A stretch of 64,000 bases of DNA from Lentinus brumalis. Taxonomy: Eukaryota > Basidiomycota > Agaricomycetes > Polyporales > Polyporaceae. The notes below the pieces were generated by a model. That model was not told where the DNA came from. It did no database searches and saw only the letters and a list, made by a program, of their open reading frames with translations. A program made the translations under genes and the position numbers. The DNA lies in assembly GCA_001792895.1 (NCBI GenBank), contig MARA01000062.1, forward strand, positions 1 to 64,000, in the 5' to 3' direction. Of the stretch, positions 1 to 11,010 are shown piece by piece. Within the stretch, counting starts at the first letter, position 1. Each line of letters begins with the position of its first letter.

Positions 1-1020
1 AAAGGTTTCTCTGGTGTATATATCTTTACACAAAAAATACAGGTAAAAAATATGTAGGCATCTAATTTACTAAGACGTAGAATGAATATTATTTTAAAGA
101 GAATTCCCTTTAGTTGGTAAATTTTTACCTTTACTTCACAAAGAAGGCTAAAAGCTTTTAGCTTAAAAATATTTAAATTAGATAGTAATATTTTTTAGTA
201 ATCAAGACGCTTTATATTAGAACAGTATTATTTATTAAATAAAGAACAACTTAAATACATTAAGAGTTATTAATGCAGGATCATCAAAGGTGATGCTGTA
301 TATGTTTATGATTTAACATGTAGTACTCTTTATTATCAAGCTAAATCTAGTATTGAATTAAAAAGAGTTTTAAAAATACATACTAAAACTAGTAAAACTT
401 ATGTAGATTCTAAAAGACCTTATCTTAATAAATTCTTACTTTTTAGCTATCCTATACTACTGCTGTTGCAAGCCCGCGAAGCGGGGTAAATACATTATTA
501 GATATAATGGAAAAAGAAAGAAAAGATATGTACACATTAGGAACTCGTAGAAGTATTCCAGTAGAATTAGAAATTAAAGAAGGTTAATTTGTAGAATCTA
601 ATGGCCAACCTTTAAAATTTGATTCTTTAACGTCTTGTATTGAATATTTAAGAAAATTAGGTTTAACTATTAAAAGAGCCACTCTTACTAAATATTAAAA
701 AATAAAAGTGTTTCATAATTTCTTATGTAAATACTCAGATAAAGTACTTCTTGATAATTTTTGAAGAATTAGGATTAATTATTGAGGAATATAAAAAATA
801 AAAGTTGATCCAGACTTAGAACCATTAAAAGTTAATAGGAAAAATAAACCTATATTAGTCAAAGGAGACCCGACTCGGGAGGTGAAAGAGTTTGAAAGTA
901 TTACAGATACAATTAAATACTTAATACTTTAAATATTAAATTAGATAGGAAAACTTTATATCTTCGTTTAAAAGACGGAAAAAAATATAAAGACTATTTT
1001 TTTTTTTACTATAAATAACA
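1..1020 (+). pseudogene. Decayed GIY-YIG homing endonuclease in the last cox2 intron
   Basis: The stretch reads in pieces as a GIY-YIG endonuclease. A GVYIF motif lies near base 15, then segments similar to LNTLRVINAGSSKGDAVYVY (about 245-310) and a NUMOD-like tail (about 600-680), broken by many stops and frame changes. The wording resembles the GIY-YIG gene of cox1 intron 7 in this window. A GC hairpin interrupts it near 471-488. It lies directly before the last cox2 exon, so it was probably the endonuclease of that intron. It cannot make a full-length protein. The 5' end is outside the window. Confidence 0.65.
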
Positions 1021-1090
1021 TTATAAATTTTTAAACTATTACAATAATAAAAATTTTTTTTATAATTACATTAAAATAAATGTAGATTCG

Positions 1091-1189
1091 CAATGTTCTG
1101 AAATTTGTGGTGTGTACCACGGATTTATGCCAATAGCTATAGAAGCTGTATCTATTCAAGATTATTTAGCATGGATTGATGCTGCTTAA
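1091..1189 (+). CDS. cox2: cox2 last exon (C-terminal 32 residues of cytochrome c oxidase subunit 2)
   Basis: In frame it reads [15 protein letters not shown] and so on to DYLAWIDAA and TAA. This is the conserved copper-site end of COX2 of complex IV in the inner membrane; the Cys, Glu and Cys of the CuA site are visible. The preceding intron ends in G at 1090, as group I introns do. The rest of cox2 must lie left of the window if this is the real gene. A separate cox2 5' fragment lies on the opposite strand at 20.5-20.8 kb, so the two cannot be spliced in cis. Whether this exon belongs to the functional gene cannot be told from the window. Confidence 0.85.
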   Translation, partial: QCSEICGVYHGFMPIAIEAVSIQDYLAWIDAA

Positions 1190-1212
1190 TAGAATTATCT
1201 TATTATACCCCT

Positions 1213-1505
1213 ACTTTTTTACTTTAAAGCTAATCAGAATTAATTATATTAAATAGGATACAATATTTATTTATTTGTAATATTCTTGCTATTTTAACTA
1301 TATTAGCTTAATACTTTATTTATTAAATATAAATGTATCCTTTATATTAACATTATATTTCTCTTCTAATCTTGAAGAGGTAAAACGCATGTTATACTAT
1401 AAAACAATGGATAAATAAAGTAGCTATATTTTTATAGCTTCTTAAAACATTTTAAATTTTAAATTATATTCGATGAAAAATAATCAATCTTTTTACCCAT
1501 TAATT
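1213..1505 (+). repeat. Inverted repeat 1, left arm (copy of the rps3 leader and start)
   Basis: About 290 bases match, in reverse complement and almost base for base, the leader and first codons of rps3 at 13183-13482. The rps3 start codon is at 1473-1475, but the reading frame is lost within about ten codons by a one-base deletion. It immediately follows the cox2 exon. Confidence 0.9.
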
Positions 1506-1508
1506 CTA

Positions 1509-1950
1509 ATAAATATTAAACCCTGTTGTAGAAAGTTTATTTTTTTCAAATAAATTGAAAAAAATAAATTTTCTAACTAATAGAAATTTTAGTAGTAGCT
1601 CTAATTCTAATTCAGGTTCTAATAAAAAGTTAGATTCTAAACAATAATATATATTTGTTTGTTCAGTTTATTTCTTTTATGATATGCTTTTTGTTAATTA
1701 TAGCTAACATATTTTATTTTTACATATTTTTATTAATAAAATATTATAAGTGTTTTTAATTTAATCTATTTAAACATAAAAGTTTATTTAAATTAATGCA
1801 TAAATAATAAGAAAATATTGTACATATTCCCCTTTTAATTAAATCTTAAATACTTTTTTACTAGCTGTAATAGCAGAAGCAATAGAAAAAAAAGTTACAG
1901 TATTAGGTTCTTTAGATTAAATTTATTTAGTAGTTGAATATTGAAACTAA
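1509..1950. other. AT-rich spacer, no gene seen
   Basis: Low-complexity AT-rich sequence between the rps3-leader copy and the DNA polymerase remnant. Short Asn/Ser-rich readings occur on the plus strand, but no open frame or RNA gene can be supported. Confidence 0.4.
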
Positions 1951-1954
1951 TTCT

Positions 1955-2960
1955 TTACCCTTTTTTAATGGAAGATTATATGTAATGTAATTTGTTCCGA
2001 TAAATAACTGCAACACTATCCATAATAGCAGGTGTATATAAATTTGGAACCATACCAAATCTTACATAATACAATACAACTTTAATTTACTGAGGATATA
2101 AGCACTGGGTTTTTTTTAATCTTAATAAAAACCAACATATAATCTAAATTTAAATTAAACAGCTCTTTTGAATTTTTTTTAAATACCATAGCTCTTTTAG
2201 AAAAAAAATTATTTAGCATAAGAAGAAAAAAAGGAGCATTAATATTATCGACTTAAACCATCTGCTTCAATTAAACTAAATTTAGTTTTATTGTAAAGGT
2301 TGTTAATGATTTGTGATTCTTCAACTTTCAATATAGGAGGTTGATCAACAGGGTATGGTTTATTTATTATAATAGTAGGATATATTGAATTAACAACTTA
2401 TCTATATACTTTTTATCCTTATAGAATATAAATATCAACTGCACCTCAACTATATCCCTGTTTAATCTATTTATAGACTTTACCTTTAAAACAAGGAATA
2501 TTTTGATCTTCGAGCATATAATTTTTTTTTCTATAATTTGTAAAAGCTAAACTTGGTAGTGGTGCATAATTACCCCAATAACTCTAGTAGCTTAATAGTT
2601 CTTCTAGAAGAAAATTTCTAATACTAAATATAAAGTAATACAATCTTGTGAACAGTATTTAATAGTTTGCTCTTTAATGTGCATTTGTATTGTGTAAATT
2701 ATTTAGCTTATTTGATATATTCATCTAAGGTGATACCTTCAAAGTATTTAAAATGATACCGTTATATTTGTTATATATTACCTTCTTTAGCAATTCTGTT
2801 AAAAAAAAAAAGATTTATCTCCAACATTAAATGATTTACCTTATTTTTAAGGGAAGAAGAAATACATTAAAAATTAATATCTAAAATGTAAATTATATTT
2901 ACCCTTATTAAAAGTAAATATGATTTAAGTAATTAACTATTATTAAAAATAGATTTAATC
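1955..2960 (-). pseudogene. Remnant of plasmid-type family B DNA polymerase (dpo)
   Basis: Read on the minus strand and switching frames, it shows the order expected for the protein-primed family B polymerases of linear mitochondrial plasmids: an exonuclease-side segment like YCSQDCITLYLVLE (about 2620-2680), a NYAPLPSLAF-like segment (about 2540-2580), QGYS followed by GAVDIYI (about 2430-2460), then VYR-stop-VVNSIYP (about 2385-2410), where the family has DVNSLYP, and NSLY plus RFGM pieces (about 2040-2090). The first catalytic Asp of the DVNSLYP motif is replaced by Val and stops are frequent, so it is dead. It most likely records integration of a linear plasmid. Confidence 0.7.
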
Positions 2961-3155
2961 TCAATAGATATTTCAACTAAAGTGTTTTATTAAAAAAAAA
3001 AAAGACCTTTTATATAAATAAATTTCTTTGTTTTAATGAGAGTATACAAACATTAAGCTTATCTTGTTGATTAAAAAAATATCCTAAACCACCATATCTT
3101 TAAATTATTATATGTTTAGTATGTAATTTTTTAATAAAAGAATCATTAAAAAAAA

Positions 3156-3227
3156 ACGAGTATAGTTAAGTTGGTATAACTTCTACCTTCCAAGTAGTTA
3201 TCATCAGTTCGAATCTGATTACTCGTA
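3156..3227 (+). tRNA. trnG: tRNA-Gly (anticodon TCC)
   Basis: The 7-bp acceptor stem ACGAGTA/TACTCGT is perfect. The anticodon loop CTTCCAA gives TCC, and a T-arm with TTCGAATC is present. Confidence 0.9.
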
Positions 3228-3319
3228 TAAAATATAGTGCATTTTTTTTTAACATTAAAGTTATTTTCTTCCCATTTTTTTAGTTTTTAGTTAGCCTAAA
3301 GGCTACAAGGACTTATAAA

Positions 3320-3393
3320 CAAGAGCGAGGTGATTCGAACACCTACCGATGATTTTGGAGATCGTCATACTAACCGATTGATACTACGCTCTT
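3320..3393 (-). tRNA. trnW: tRNA-Trp (anticodon CCA)
   Basis: The acceptor AAGAGCG/CGCTCTT is perfect. The loop CTCCAAA gives anticodon CCA, and the T-arm is AGGTG/CACCT. CCA normally pairs only with UGG, whereas most fungal mitochondria using TGA as Trp have anticodon TCA. This bears on how in-frame TGA codons in accessory ORFs should be read. The anticodon stem has one mismatch. Confidence 0.88.
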
Positions 3394-3452
3394 AAAATAA
3401 GTATAGGAGATTTATAAAAAAAAATAAAAATACTCTTTTAAATAAAAATGAA

Positions 3453-3525
3453 GGGCCCTTAGCTTAATTGGTAGAGTACCTAATTGTCGATTAGGGTGGT
3501 CCCAGTTCGAATCTGGAAGGGCTCG
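3453..3525 (+). tRNA. trnD: tRNA-Asp (anticodon GTC)
   Basis: The acceptor GGGCCCT pairs with AGGGCTC with one G-T pair. The anticodon stem CCTAA/TTAGG closes loop TTGTCGA, giving GTC. Confidence 0.9.
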
Positions 3526-3882
3526 TAAAAACAAAATTTTTTTTTTGTTGTTGTATACTTTGTAAACCCTTTTAACCCTATATTTTAAAAATACCTTTCA
3601 AGGCCACTAAACTTATTTTTAAGTTTTAGTTTTTAAAACTTAAATTTTTATATCTTTATATTAATTGTAGCTTGTAAACAAAAAATTTTTGTTTTTATTT
3701 TTTTTCTAAACCAATTAAAAAATAAGTAGTCCGTCATTTATTTCTAGACTGTAATTTTTTAATAAAAGTATCTTTCCAAATAAAAAAAAGCTTATATATG
3801 TATATTATAAAAATGTAATAAAAATTTATTAATTTTTATATATTATATATAACATATCTAATAAAAAAAATATAAAAAAAAA
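3526..3882. other. AT-rich intergenic region before atp6
   Basis: No ORF or tRNA seen. The last 100 bases are almost pure A/T with repeated TATATA tracts, and presumably hold the atp6 leader. No promoter motif could be assigned. Confidence 0.5.
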
Positions 3883-4656
3883 ATGTTTATTAATTCAAAT
3901 TTAACATTTGTAAATTCACCTTTAGAACAATTCGAAGTTACAAATTTAATAGGTATAAATGCACCTATTTTAGGTTATTTAAATATAACTTTAACTAACT
4001 TAGGATTATATTCTATCTTAGTATTATTATTAATAGTTGGAATACACTATGCAGGTAATAATGAAATTAAATTAGTGCCAAGTAAATGGTCTATAGCATT
4101 AGAAAGTCTATATGCTAGTATCCACTCTATGGTAAGAGAACAATTAGGTAAAGAAATTTATTTACCATTTATTTATTCTATATTCTTTTTCATTTTAATA
4201 GCTAATTTAACAGGTAATATCCCATATTCATTTACAATTACTACTTCTATTATAGTAAGTATTGGTTTATCTTTTACTATATTAATAGCAGTAACTATTT
4301 TAGGTTTAAGTATTCATAGATTACATTTCTTTGCATACTTTGTGCCTTCTGGTACACCTTTAGCTTTAGTTCCTTTATTAGTATTAATTGAATTAACTAG
4401 TTATTTAGCTAGAGCTTTCTCTTTAGGAATCAGATTATTTGCTAACGTAGTAGCAGGACATACTTTAATGAAAATATTATCTACATTTTTATATAAAATG
4501 TTTAGTGCTGGAGTGCTAGCCGCTATAATTACTTTAATACCATTTTCTTTATTCTTGGCTATATGTGGACTAGAATTAGCGGTATCTGTAATTCAAGCTT
4601 ATGTATTTACAATTTTAACTTGTTCTTATATTAAAGATGTAATATATTTGCATTAA
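3883..4656 (+). CDS. atp6: ATP synthase F0 subunit a (subunit 6)
   Basis: 257 residues, a normal length for fungal ATP6. The protein is strongly hydrophobic, with five or six membrane segments. The conserved ARAFSLGIRLFANVVAGH segment carries the arginine of the proton path, and the C-terminal LELAVSVIQAYVF is also conserved. It forms the proton half-channels of the ATP synthase next to the subunit c ring. The start ATG follows a poly-A stretch. It is the only intact core protein gene on the plus strand here. A decayed LAGLIDADG gene follows directly. Confidence 0.97.
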   Translation: MFINSNLTFVNSPLEQFEVTNLIGINAPILGYLNITLTNLGLYSILVLLLIVGIHYAGNNEIKLVPSKWSIALESLYASIHSMVREQLGKEIYLPFIYSIFFFILIANLTGNIPYSFTITTSIIVSIGLSFTILIAVTILGLSIHRLHFFAYFVPSGTPLALVPLLVLIELTSYLARAFSLGIRLFANVVAGHTLMKILSTFLYKMFSAGVLAAIITLIPFSLFLAICGLELAVSVIQAYVFTILTCSYIKDVIYLH

Positions 4657-4689
4657 TTATAATACTGTATTTTTACTATTTATTTATTT

Positions 4690-5880
4690 TTAACTCTAAA
4701 AATAAAATAAGAGTTATAGGGGATAATTTATTAAATTATACTAATATAGTAACCCCTTTAAATTTTAAACCTTTTTTATGGCAAAATACAATTTATCATC
4801 AAAATAGAACTAAATTTAATACTTCTAGATTACAACTTTTACAATTTTCTACTATGGGAAGGACAAATAATAATTTAAAACCTATGATTATTAATAGTAA
4901 GGAAATATTGGATAATTATAAAGAAATTAAATTACCAGTATAACTATTAAATTCTACATATTCTTTTTCTCCTTGGTTTATTGTAGGTTTTACAGAGGCA
5001 GAGGGTAATTTTGATATAATTATAAACAAAAATCCCAAAATATTACCTTAGTTTAGATTTAGATTAAGTTCTAAATATTTAGACATAGTATTATTATGTG
5101 CTATTAGAAACTATTTTGGATCCGGTTCTATTTTTTAAGCAGAGAAACTGAAGTTTTTACTTTAGAAATCTCAAGTCAAGAAGTGATAGAAAACAAAATT
5201 TTACCTTTATTTGATTCTTACTCTTTAAAGGGTACAAAGTACTATGATTATGTAAATTGGAGAGATGGGTTTAAAGATTTTATATTAAATAAAGATTTAA
5301 ATTCTAGAATTTCTTTAATAGAAAGAATGAGAGAGAGAAAATCTAAACTTAATAACCTTAAATTAGAATATAAATTACCTGAGGAACATCTTAGTAATAT
5401 TGATGGTCACTACATTGCAGGTTTTGTATAAGGAGATGGTTCTTTTTCAGTAGTTACAGGTCCTAATAGTTTTCAAACAGGATTTGGCCAAACAGTTTTT
5501 TTAATAAGTCAACATATTCATAATAAACTATTATTAGAGTCCATTTTTAAAAAAAATTTAAAGTTGGGTATCTAGGAAGTAGCAAGACTAGACCAGATGA
5601 AATAAATTATAGAGTTGCAAGTAAGAAGGATTTAATAAAAGTTATTATACCTTTATTTGAATCTTATCCTACACTAGGAGTACATTCTATTAATTATTTT
5701 AAATGGAAAAATATAATAGAATATATATTAGAAAGTAAAGATATCTATAAAGGTAAAGAAAAAAAAAACTTTTAATACAGTATTAATACCTAAAATAAAA
5801 TCTTACTGGCTTAATAAAGATACTTACTTAATAAACAGTTATTTATCTAAGGATAAAGAAAGATTAAAATTAATTTAATA
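4690..5880 (+). pseudogene. Decayed LAGLIDADG endonuclease downstream of atp6
   Basis: The first motif reads PWFIVGFTEAEGNF at about 4970-5012. The second reads YIAGFV-stop-GDGSF at about 5411-5447, where a single GAA to TAA change replaced the Glu usual in this motif. Further stops (near 4940 and 5049) and frame changes occur. The largest open piece is 5183-5431. Tail segments such as FNTVLIPKIKSYW end near 5880. There is no downstream atp6 exon, so this looks like a free-standing or stranded intron gene rather than one in a working intron. Confidence 0.75.
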
Positions 5881-5992
5881 ATAACCCCCTTATATTTATA
5901 ATATTATTTACTATTATATCATAATTTTGTATTATCTAAATTTTTTCTAAGTGGATAGATTTTTTTTTTTATATAAATTTCTTTAAAAGAGC

Positions 5993-6559
5993 ATGATTTT
6001 ATTCATTTTATTTTTAATTTTAATAGTGGCAATTGCCCTTCCTTCAATCAATCAAAATATAAGATCAATCTTATATGTAAGAATATCTTCTATAATATTT
6101 ATCTATGCCGGAGCATTAGCTTTAAATGCTTTCTATATTCAGTCAATTGGATCAGGTATAGGTGTATATAGTGGATTATTCCAAGTAACAATTATACAAC
6201 CATCTTTAAATGAGTTAAATTATAATATGCTATTGCTTTCTTCTTTTTTTTTTAAAACAAAAAATAATAAGAATACTCTACTGTCTTTAATTTTTACATC
6301 TCTTAAAGAAGGTTTATGATCACCGGTCTTACCTAAATCTCTATCAAAGTTAGATAATTCTATACCTATAACAATATTTAAAACAACTGGTTATATTTGT
6401 GTTTATATAGCATTAAGCGGTTTAGCTTCAAATTTAATAAATACATATTATTATTATTCCGTGTTTACTATAGCTTTTTTATTTTTATTTTATAGGTTGG
6501 TTATTAGTTTTTTAGCTTTAAAATATTTGGTACAGGATATTAAAGACGACAAAGAATAG
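5993..6559 (+). CDS. Chimeric membrane ORF: nad2 5' fragment joined to a plasmid-like membrane protein
   Basis: The first part (to about residue 66) copies the N-terminal membrane segments of nad2 (…IAGALPS-like start through YSGLFQVT, with [12 protein letters not shown] inside). It then departs into an unrelated sequence. Under the standard code it ends at a TGA (6317-6319, 108 residues). With TGA as Trp it continues, LWSPVLPKSLSKLDN and two hydrophobic segments, to TAG at 6557-6559 (188 residues). The second part resembles the C-terminal extension of nad5 in this window: an LP..(I/L) start, then IF/II..GxI, then membrane segments. Wrecked continuation follows to about 6680. Expression and function are unknown. 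Confidence 0.5.
6016..6191 (+). repeat. Inverted repeat 2, left arm (copy of the nad2 5' region)
   Basis: About 175 bases are nearly identical to the reverse complement of 10527-10702 inside nad2. The arms are inverted and nested inside the arms of inverted repeat 1. Confidence 0.9.
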
Positions 6560-7346
6560 GCTATTAGTAACCGTTAGATAGAGTAGGAACCGTTTGGAAG
6601 CCGGAAACAGCTTTGTCAATAGGGCTTCTAGTTTTATTATTTGGGGGTATGACTTTTTGTTTTATGGTTTGACCACCTTAAAACAAAATAAGGTTAGTTT
6701 TTTCTAGTGTCACAATATAATATATATTAAACTAGGTTTTTATATTTTAATAAATCAAGTTATTTAGTTTTTATTTGCCTACTTATTTTACTAGCCATAA
6801 CTAATTATTTATCTTATTATTTATTTATTATTTTTCATTTATAACTTAGACGGTATCATTATTCTTAAAAAAAAAATTTTTTTTAATTACTCCCCTTTAT
6901 ATATATTTATATCTTCGATCTTTTCTAAAACAAATATAATACCTATCTTTCTTACTAGACTAAAGCATGTAGTAGCAAAGGTAATTATTAGATATTCTAT
7001 ATAATTTAAAAATAAATATAACCTAGAGTATTTTAAAATACCCGGTTTGATAAAATAAATCTAGAGTTTTTAGCTAATTATAAAATTTTAATTAAGCCAT
7101 GTAAATATTTTTTTTTTAATCTATACCCTCATGTTCAGCTTATTAAAATAAGACTATTATAGATTTTTTTTATTTCTGATTTATAAGAACCATTACATCT
7201 TTCATTTTTTATTTTTATTCTTAAAAGAATAAATATTTAATTCAACTATTTTTACTTTTCTCTCTATTAAACCCTAAAATAAAACTGTTATAAATTATAG
7301 GCAAAAAAAAAAGTAAACTTTAAGTAGTAAATTAATTAATTAAATA
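6560..7346. other. Non-coding, decayed region
   Basis: The first 120 bases look like a wrecked continuation of the chimeric membrane ORF (a FGGMTFCF-like reading, then PWF/DHL pieces). The remainder is AT-rich with no supported gene. Confidence 0.4.
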
Positions 7347-8660
7347 TTAAGTATTATTTAAAGGTTTAGAAAAAAATTTATACCTATTTTTAAATAATTT
7401 GTTAGTATCTAATAATTTTTTAATTTTTATTTTACTTGGCATAGAATTAATAGCTTGTGCTACAGATCTTATGGTAGAAAATGGTGAACCTTTAAATAAA
7501 TTATTTTTTTCGTAAACATAAAAAATTTTTTTAGGGCGGGTCATTTTCAAATATAGAATATTTAACAGTAATAGTTAAAGGTTTAACTAATTTAAAATAT
7601 TTATTTCTCCACCCTCCACCCCTCCTCCCCTCCTCCCCGAGGTCGGCTGGTCGGCTGGTCGGCTGGTCGGCTAAAGGAAAAGTATTAATGAATTTATTTA
7701 TTTTATCTATTAATTCAGCCGTTTGTAGCATATAGTTTTGATTTAAATATCTAGCTTTATCCATATTTTCAACTAGTTCTAGCAATACCGATTTTATAGA
7801 ACCAGCATTGTGATAACCTAAATATCTCAATTTTAGTAATATAGACCAAATTAGAAAATCTAAACCTTTCCAACTAAAAATTTTATTACTTTAAAAAAAG
7901 GTAAAATTTTATAAATAAATATATCTATTATTGAAAAACTAAATCTATTTTATTTCTAAAATTAATTAAAAAATCATTATTTTATAACTTATATTTTTTA
8001 AGTTTTAAATTTTTATTTTAAAAAACCCTCGACGTGGAAAATGTGATTAGGCTGATTTACAGGTAAATTCAAGAAGAAATTACTTATAAGTTTCATAATT
8101 TTAATACTTTTATTATTTTGAGTAATAGAAAATCTAGGATATAAATAAGACTTTGTAAAAAAGAAAGATGCATCTCCTTCACAAAATCCTATTAACCCCC
8201 CGAAGGGGCGGATTAACACAGTGATCTGGTAAATGATCATTATTTACTAAAGTTCTACCTCTATTCATCCCTTCTTTAAGTGTTAATATTTGTGTTAAAG
8301 TATCATCTGATAAATTTGAATTAACTTTTAAAAATACACCCTTTTCCCAATCTTTAAAATCTAAGTACTTAGCTGTTCTTAAAGTATAAGTATTAAAAAT
8401 AGGTATAATAAATTCTTTAATTATATCAAAATTTTGAATAGTATATGACACTAAATTTTTAGTTTTAGATCTATGAATAATACCTACTTCTTTACAAACT
8501 AAAGAACTTAATTAAGATTTAATATATTTTAATACTTCTATGTCATCCGAATGCAATACTATTACAAATCTAAATCCCACGTCTCTATTTCTATGTATAA
8601 CTATACTAAAATGACCTTCAGCGTCTGTAAAACCCGAAAACCAATTTAAGAAATCACTTT
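7347..8660 (-). pseudogene. Broken LAGLIDADG/NUMOD endonuclease downstream of nad3
   Basis: On the minus strand, pieces of one gene lie in order: [18 protein letters not shown] (about 8595-8645), the helix-rich domain (8179-8451), a second motif IGFCEGDASFFF (about 8160-8195), and a NUMOD-like C-terminal part (7347-7830). The pieces are in different frames. A GC hairpin at about 8194-8210 lies just before the second motif, and a GC-rich mini-element at 7617-7675 splits the C-terminal part. Its 5' end overlaps the nad3 extension in another frame. It probably inserted behind nad3 and then decayed. Confidence 0.75.
7617..7675 (+). repeat. GC-rich mini-element with four GGTCGGCT units
   Basis: A pyrimidine block of CCTCC/CCCC units, then CCGA and four tandem 8-bp GGTCGGCT units. 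The same design, with two units, is at 18384-18425 (minus) and, with GGTCGGCA units, at 58735-58778. It sits inside a broken endonuclease gene. Confidence 0.85.
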
Positions 8661-9173
8661 TATGGTTATATATTTCTTGAGATGCTGATGTAGAATAATA
8701 TTTAAAATGATTAAATTTTTCAAATCTTTGGGGTTAACAATATTGGCCGGGAAATAATTTATTTTATTTAAAAGGGGGTTATCAAAAAATAAACTTTTTT
8801 TATGGGATAATTTTAAACTATCCTCTGAAACCAGTTTAATTGAACCAGTTCCTATTTCTAAAATAAACCCTATTGTTAAAACAGTAAAAAATATTAATAC
8901 AACTGAAAATCCAAATACACTCACATGATATAAAGTAACTGCGATAGGAAATAGTAGTAATATTTCTAAATCAAATATTAGAAATAATAAGGCAACTAAG
9001 AAGAAGTTAATTTGAAAAGTACTTCTAGTTTGACCATAAACCGGTGAGAATCCACATTCATAAGCAGATACTTTAGCTTCATCAGGTCTATGTGGTGCTA
9101 AAAAGAAATTTAAAATTAATAAAATTCCAGATAAAATAGGAACAAAAATAAATAACATTAAAATATTACTCAT
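8646..9173 (-). CDS. nad3: NADH dehydrogenase subunit 3 with C-terminal extension
   Basis: Subunit of the membrane arm of complex I. The conserved loop SAYECGFSP carries the Cys characteristic of ND3, and [18 protein letters not shown] is the typical central membrane segment. The conserved part ends near residue 117 ([10 protein letters not shown]); the frame then continues to 175 residues. The last 25 or so residues overlap, in another frame, the start of a LAGLIDADG pseudogene. The native end is therefore uncertain, and the extra tail may come from the inserted gene. The ATG begins one base after the nad2 stop, so the two are almost certainly co-transcribed. Confidence 0.93.
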   Translation of the reverse strand: MSNILMLFIFVPILSGILLILNFFLAPHRPDEAKVSAYECGFSPVYGQTRSTFQINFFLVALLFLIFDLEILLLFPIAVTLYHVSVFGFSVVLIFFTVLTIGFILEIGTGSIKLVSEDSLKLSHKKSLFFDNPLLNKINYFPANIVNPKDLKNLIILNIILHQHLKKYITIKVIS

Positions 9174-9174
9174 A

Positions 9175-10737
9175 CTAATAATAAAATAAAGATAAAGCTA
9201 GTATTTGTGTACTATTTAATAATATTGAAGGTTTAAGAATAAAAAATAAAATAAATAAAGTTAAAGTTGAAATCATAAAACTATGAACATTCCCCAGTGT
9301 AGGTGAACTTATATTTTCTTTAGTTTCTTCTATGATTTCTTTGTTATTGTCACTAGATGCACTACTATGTAATACTTTAATAATTTTTAAATAATAAGAA
9401 GCACTTATCACACTTACTAAGATTGCTATTATACCCATAAAATAATATTCACTTTGCATTGCTGAATATAAAACAAATTGTTTTGAAAAGAAACCTAATA
9501 AAGGAGGTACTCCAGCCATACTAAATAAACAAATAGTTAAACTTAAACTTAATAAAGGATTATTAAAGAATAAACCTTTAAGTTCTGTAATATATTTAAT
9601 ATCTTGGAATGAACCTAAAATAGATTTACTATTATTTTTTAGTATATAACCTATTGCTATTAATATTAAGAAAGTATTTAAATTAGTAATAGAGTATTGT
9701 ATAATATAGAATAAGAATGAGTCTATAGCTTGTTCAGTATTTATAGCTAAAGCTAATAAAATGAAACCAATATGAGAAATAGTACTATATGCTAATAATC
9801 TTTTTATTCTTGATTGAGCTAGACCGACTATAGTTCCTATTAATAAAGATAATAATGAACTTATTAACAATAAATTTTTTAATGTTAAAGAAAAGACTGT
9901 CAATAAACTATTTCCTATTTGACTTTGGATTTCTAATAAGAATATTAATATTGATAATTTTGGCATTATTGTTAACCATATTGTTACTATAGTTGGACTT
10001 TCATCATAAACATCTGGAGCCCAATTATGTAATGGTGCCGCAGATACTTTAAATAAATAACCTACTATTATTAATACTATACCTAAAGTTAATCCTTGTA
10101 ATATTTGAGTATTTTCACTTACACTGATTAAATTATATATACTTTCTAAATTAGTTAAACCGGAATAAGTATAAACTAATCCACTTCCTAATAAGATGAT
10201 ACATGAAGATAAACTTCCTAATAAAAAATATTTTAACCCTGCTGAAGTAGCTGATTCTGAATCTTTAAATAATGTACTTAAAATATACACTCCAAATGAT
10301 TGTAATTCTATACTTAGGTACATTGAGATTAAATCAGCAGAAGATACTAATAAAGAGGCTCCAAATGTACTAAATAATACAATTAAAGAATATTCTCCGG
10401 CATATGGTATTATATTTGTTATTTTATTTCCGCTACCTGACGTCTGAGCGATATTATTAGTAGGCCAAGATATTAAGATTAGACTCCCTATTAATAAGAT
10501 TACGACATCTAATAATTGAGAAATGGTTGTTACTTGGAATAATCCACTATATACACCTATACCTGATCCAATTGACTGAATATAGAAAGCATTTAAAGCT
10601 AATGCTCCGGCATAGATAAATATTATAGAAGATATTCTTACATATAAGATTGATCTTATATTTTGATTGATTGAAGGAAGGGCAATTGCCACTATTAAAA
10701 TTAAGAGACTTAAAAAGATCATTGCTCCTTGTTTCAT
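9175..10737 (-). CDS. nad2: NADH dehydrogenase subunit 2
   Basis: 520 residues with about 14 predicted membrane segments. It contains the antiporter-like pattern of ND2/Nuo[32 protein letters not shown] and [14 protein letters not shown]. It is a proton-pumping subunit of complex I. It ends with TAG one base before the nad3 start. A copy of its first 60 or so codons is present in inverted orientation at 6.0-6.2 kb. All Trp codons noticed are TGG. Confidence 0.96.
   Translation of the reverse strand: MKQGAMIFLSLLILIVAIALPSINQNIRSILYVRISSIIFIYAGALALNAFYIQSIGSGIGVYSGLFQVTTISQLLDVVILLIGSLILISWPTNNIAQTSGSGNKITNIIPYAGEYSLIVLFSTFGASLLVSSADLISMYLSIELQSFGVYILSTLFKDSESATSAGLKYFLLGSLSSCIILLGSGLVYTYSGLTNLESIYNLISVSENTQILQGLTLGIVLIIVGYLFKVSAAPLHNWAPDVYDESPTIVTIWLTIMPKLSILIFLLEIQSQIGNSLLTVFSLTLKNLLLISSLLSLLIGTIVGLAQSRIKRLLAYSTISHIGFILLALAINTEQAIDSFLFYIIQYSITNLNTFLILIAIGYILKNNSKSILGSFQDIKYITELKGLFFNNPLLSLSLTICLFSMAGVPPLLGFFSKQFVLYSAMQSEYYFMGIIAILVSVISASYYLKIIKVLHSSASSDNNKEIIEETKENISSPTLGNVHSFMISTLTLFILFFILKPSILLNSTQILALSLFYY
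10527..10702 (-). repeat. Inverted repeat 2, right arm (inside nad2)
   Basis: Matches 6016-6191 in reverse complement. This arm lies in the functional nad2 gene, so recombination between the arms would involve a core gene. Confidence 0.9.
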
Positions 10738-10800
10738 CTATTATGTTATTTATCCTTTTCTAACCAGAAGGGTGTAAATGAATAGATTTTATCAAGTAAA

Positions 10801-10882
10801 TCGGAATAGAGAGGAGTCGAACCTCCAAGGGTTTTACCCGAACAATTAGCAATCGTTTTAACTTACCAATGAAAACTATTCC
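10801..10882 (-). tRNA. trnS: tRNA-Ser (anticodon GCT)
   Basis: The acceptor GGAATAG/CTATTCC is perfect. The loop TTGCTAA gives GCT, and there is a long variable arm as in serine tRNAs. Confidence 0.9.
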
Positions 10883-11010
10883 TAGGAAAAAAATTTTTGT
10901 TTAAGAAATATCTATTTTTGCTGTTTAATAAAAACTATATCACATCCTTATTAATAGTTACTATTGCGTATATCTACGTTAACCGTGACAAGGAGGAGGG
11001 GTTTATCAAG

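Noticed and set aside
7606..7680. CRISPR-like array
   Set aside because: The units are directly adjacent 8-mers without spacers; it is a simple tandem repeat in a GC-rich element.
10196..10447. Open frame of 83 codons on the plus strand
   Set aside because: It is the antisense shadow of nad2, with no features of its own.
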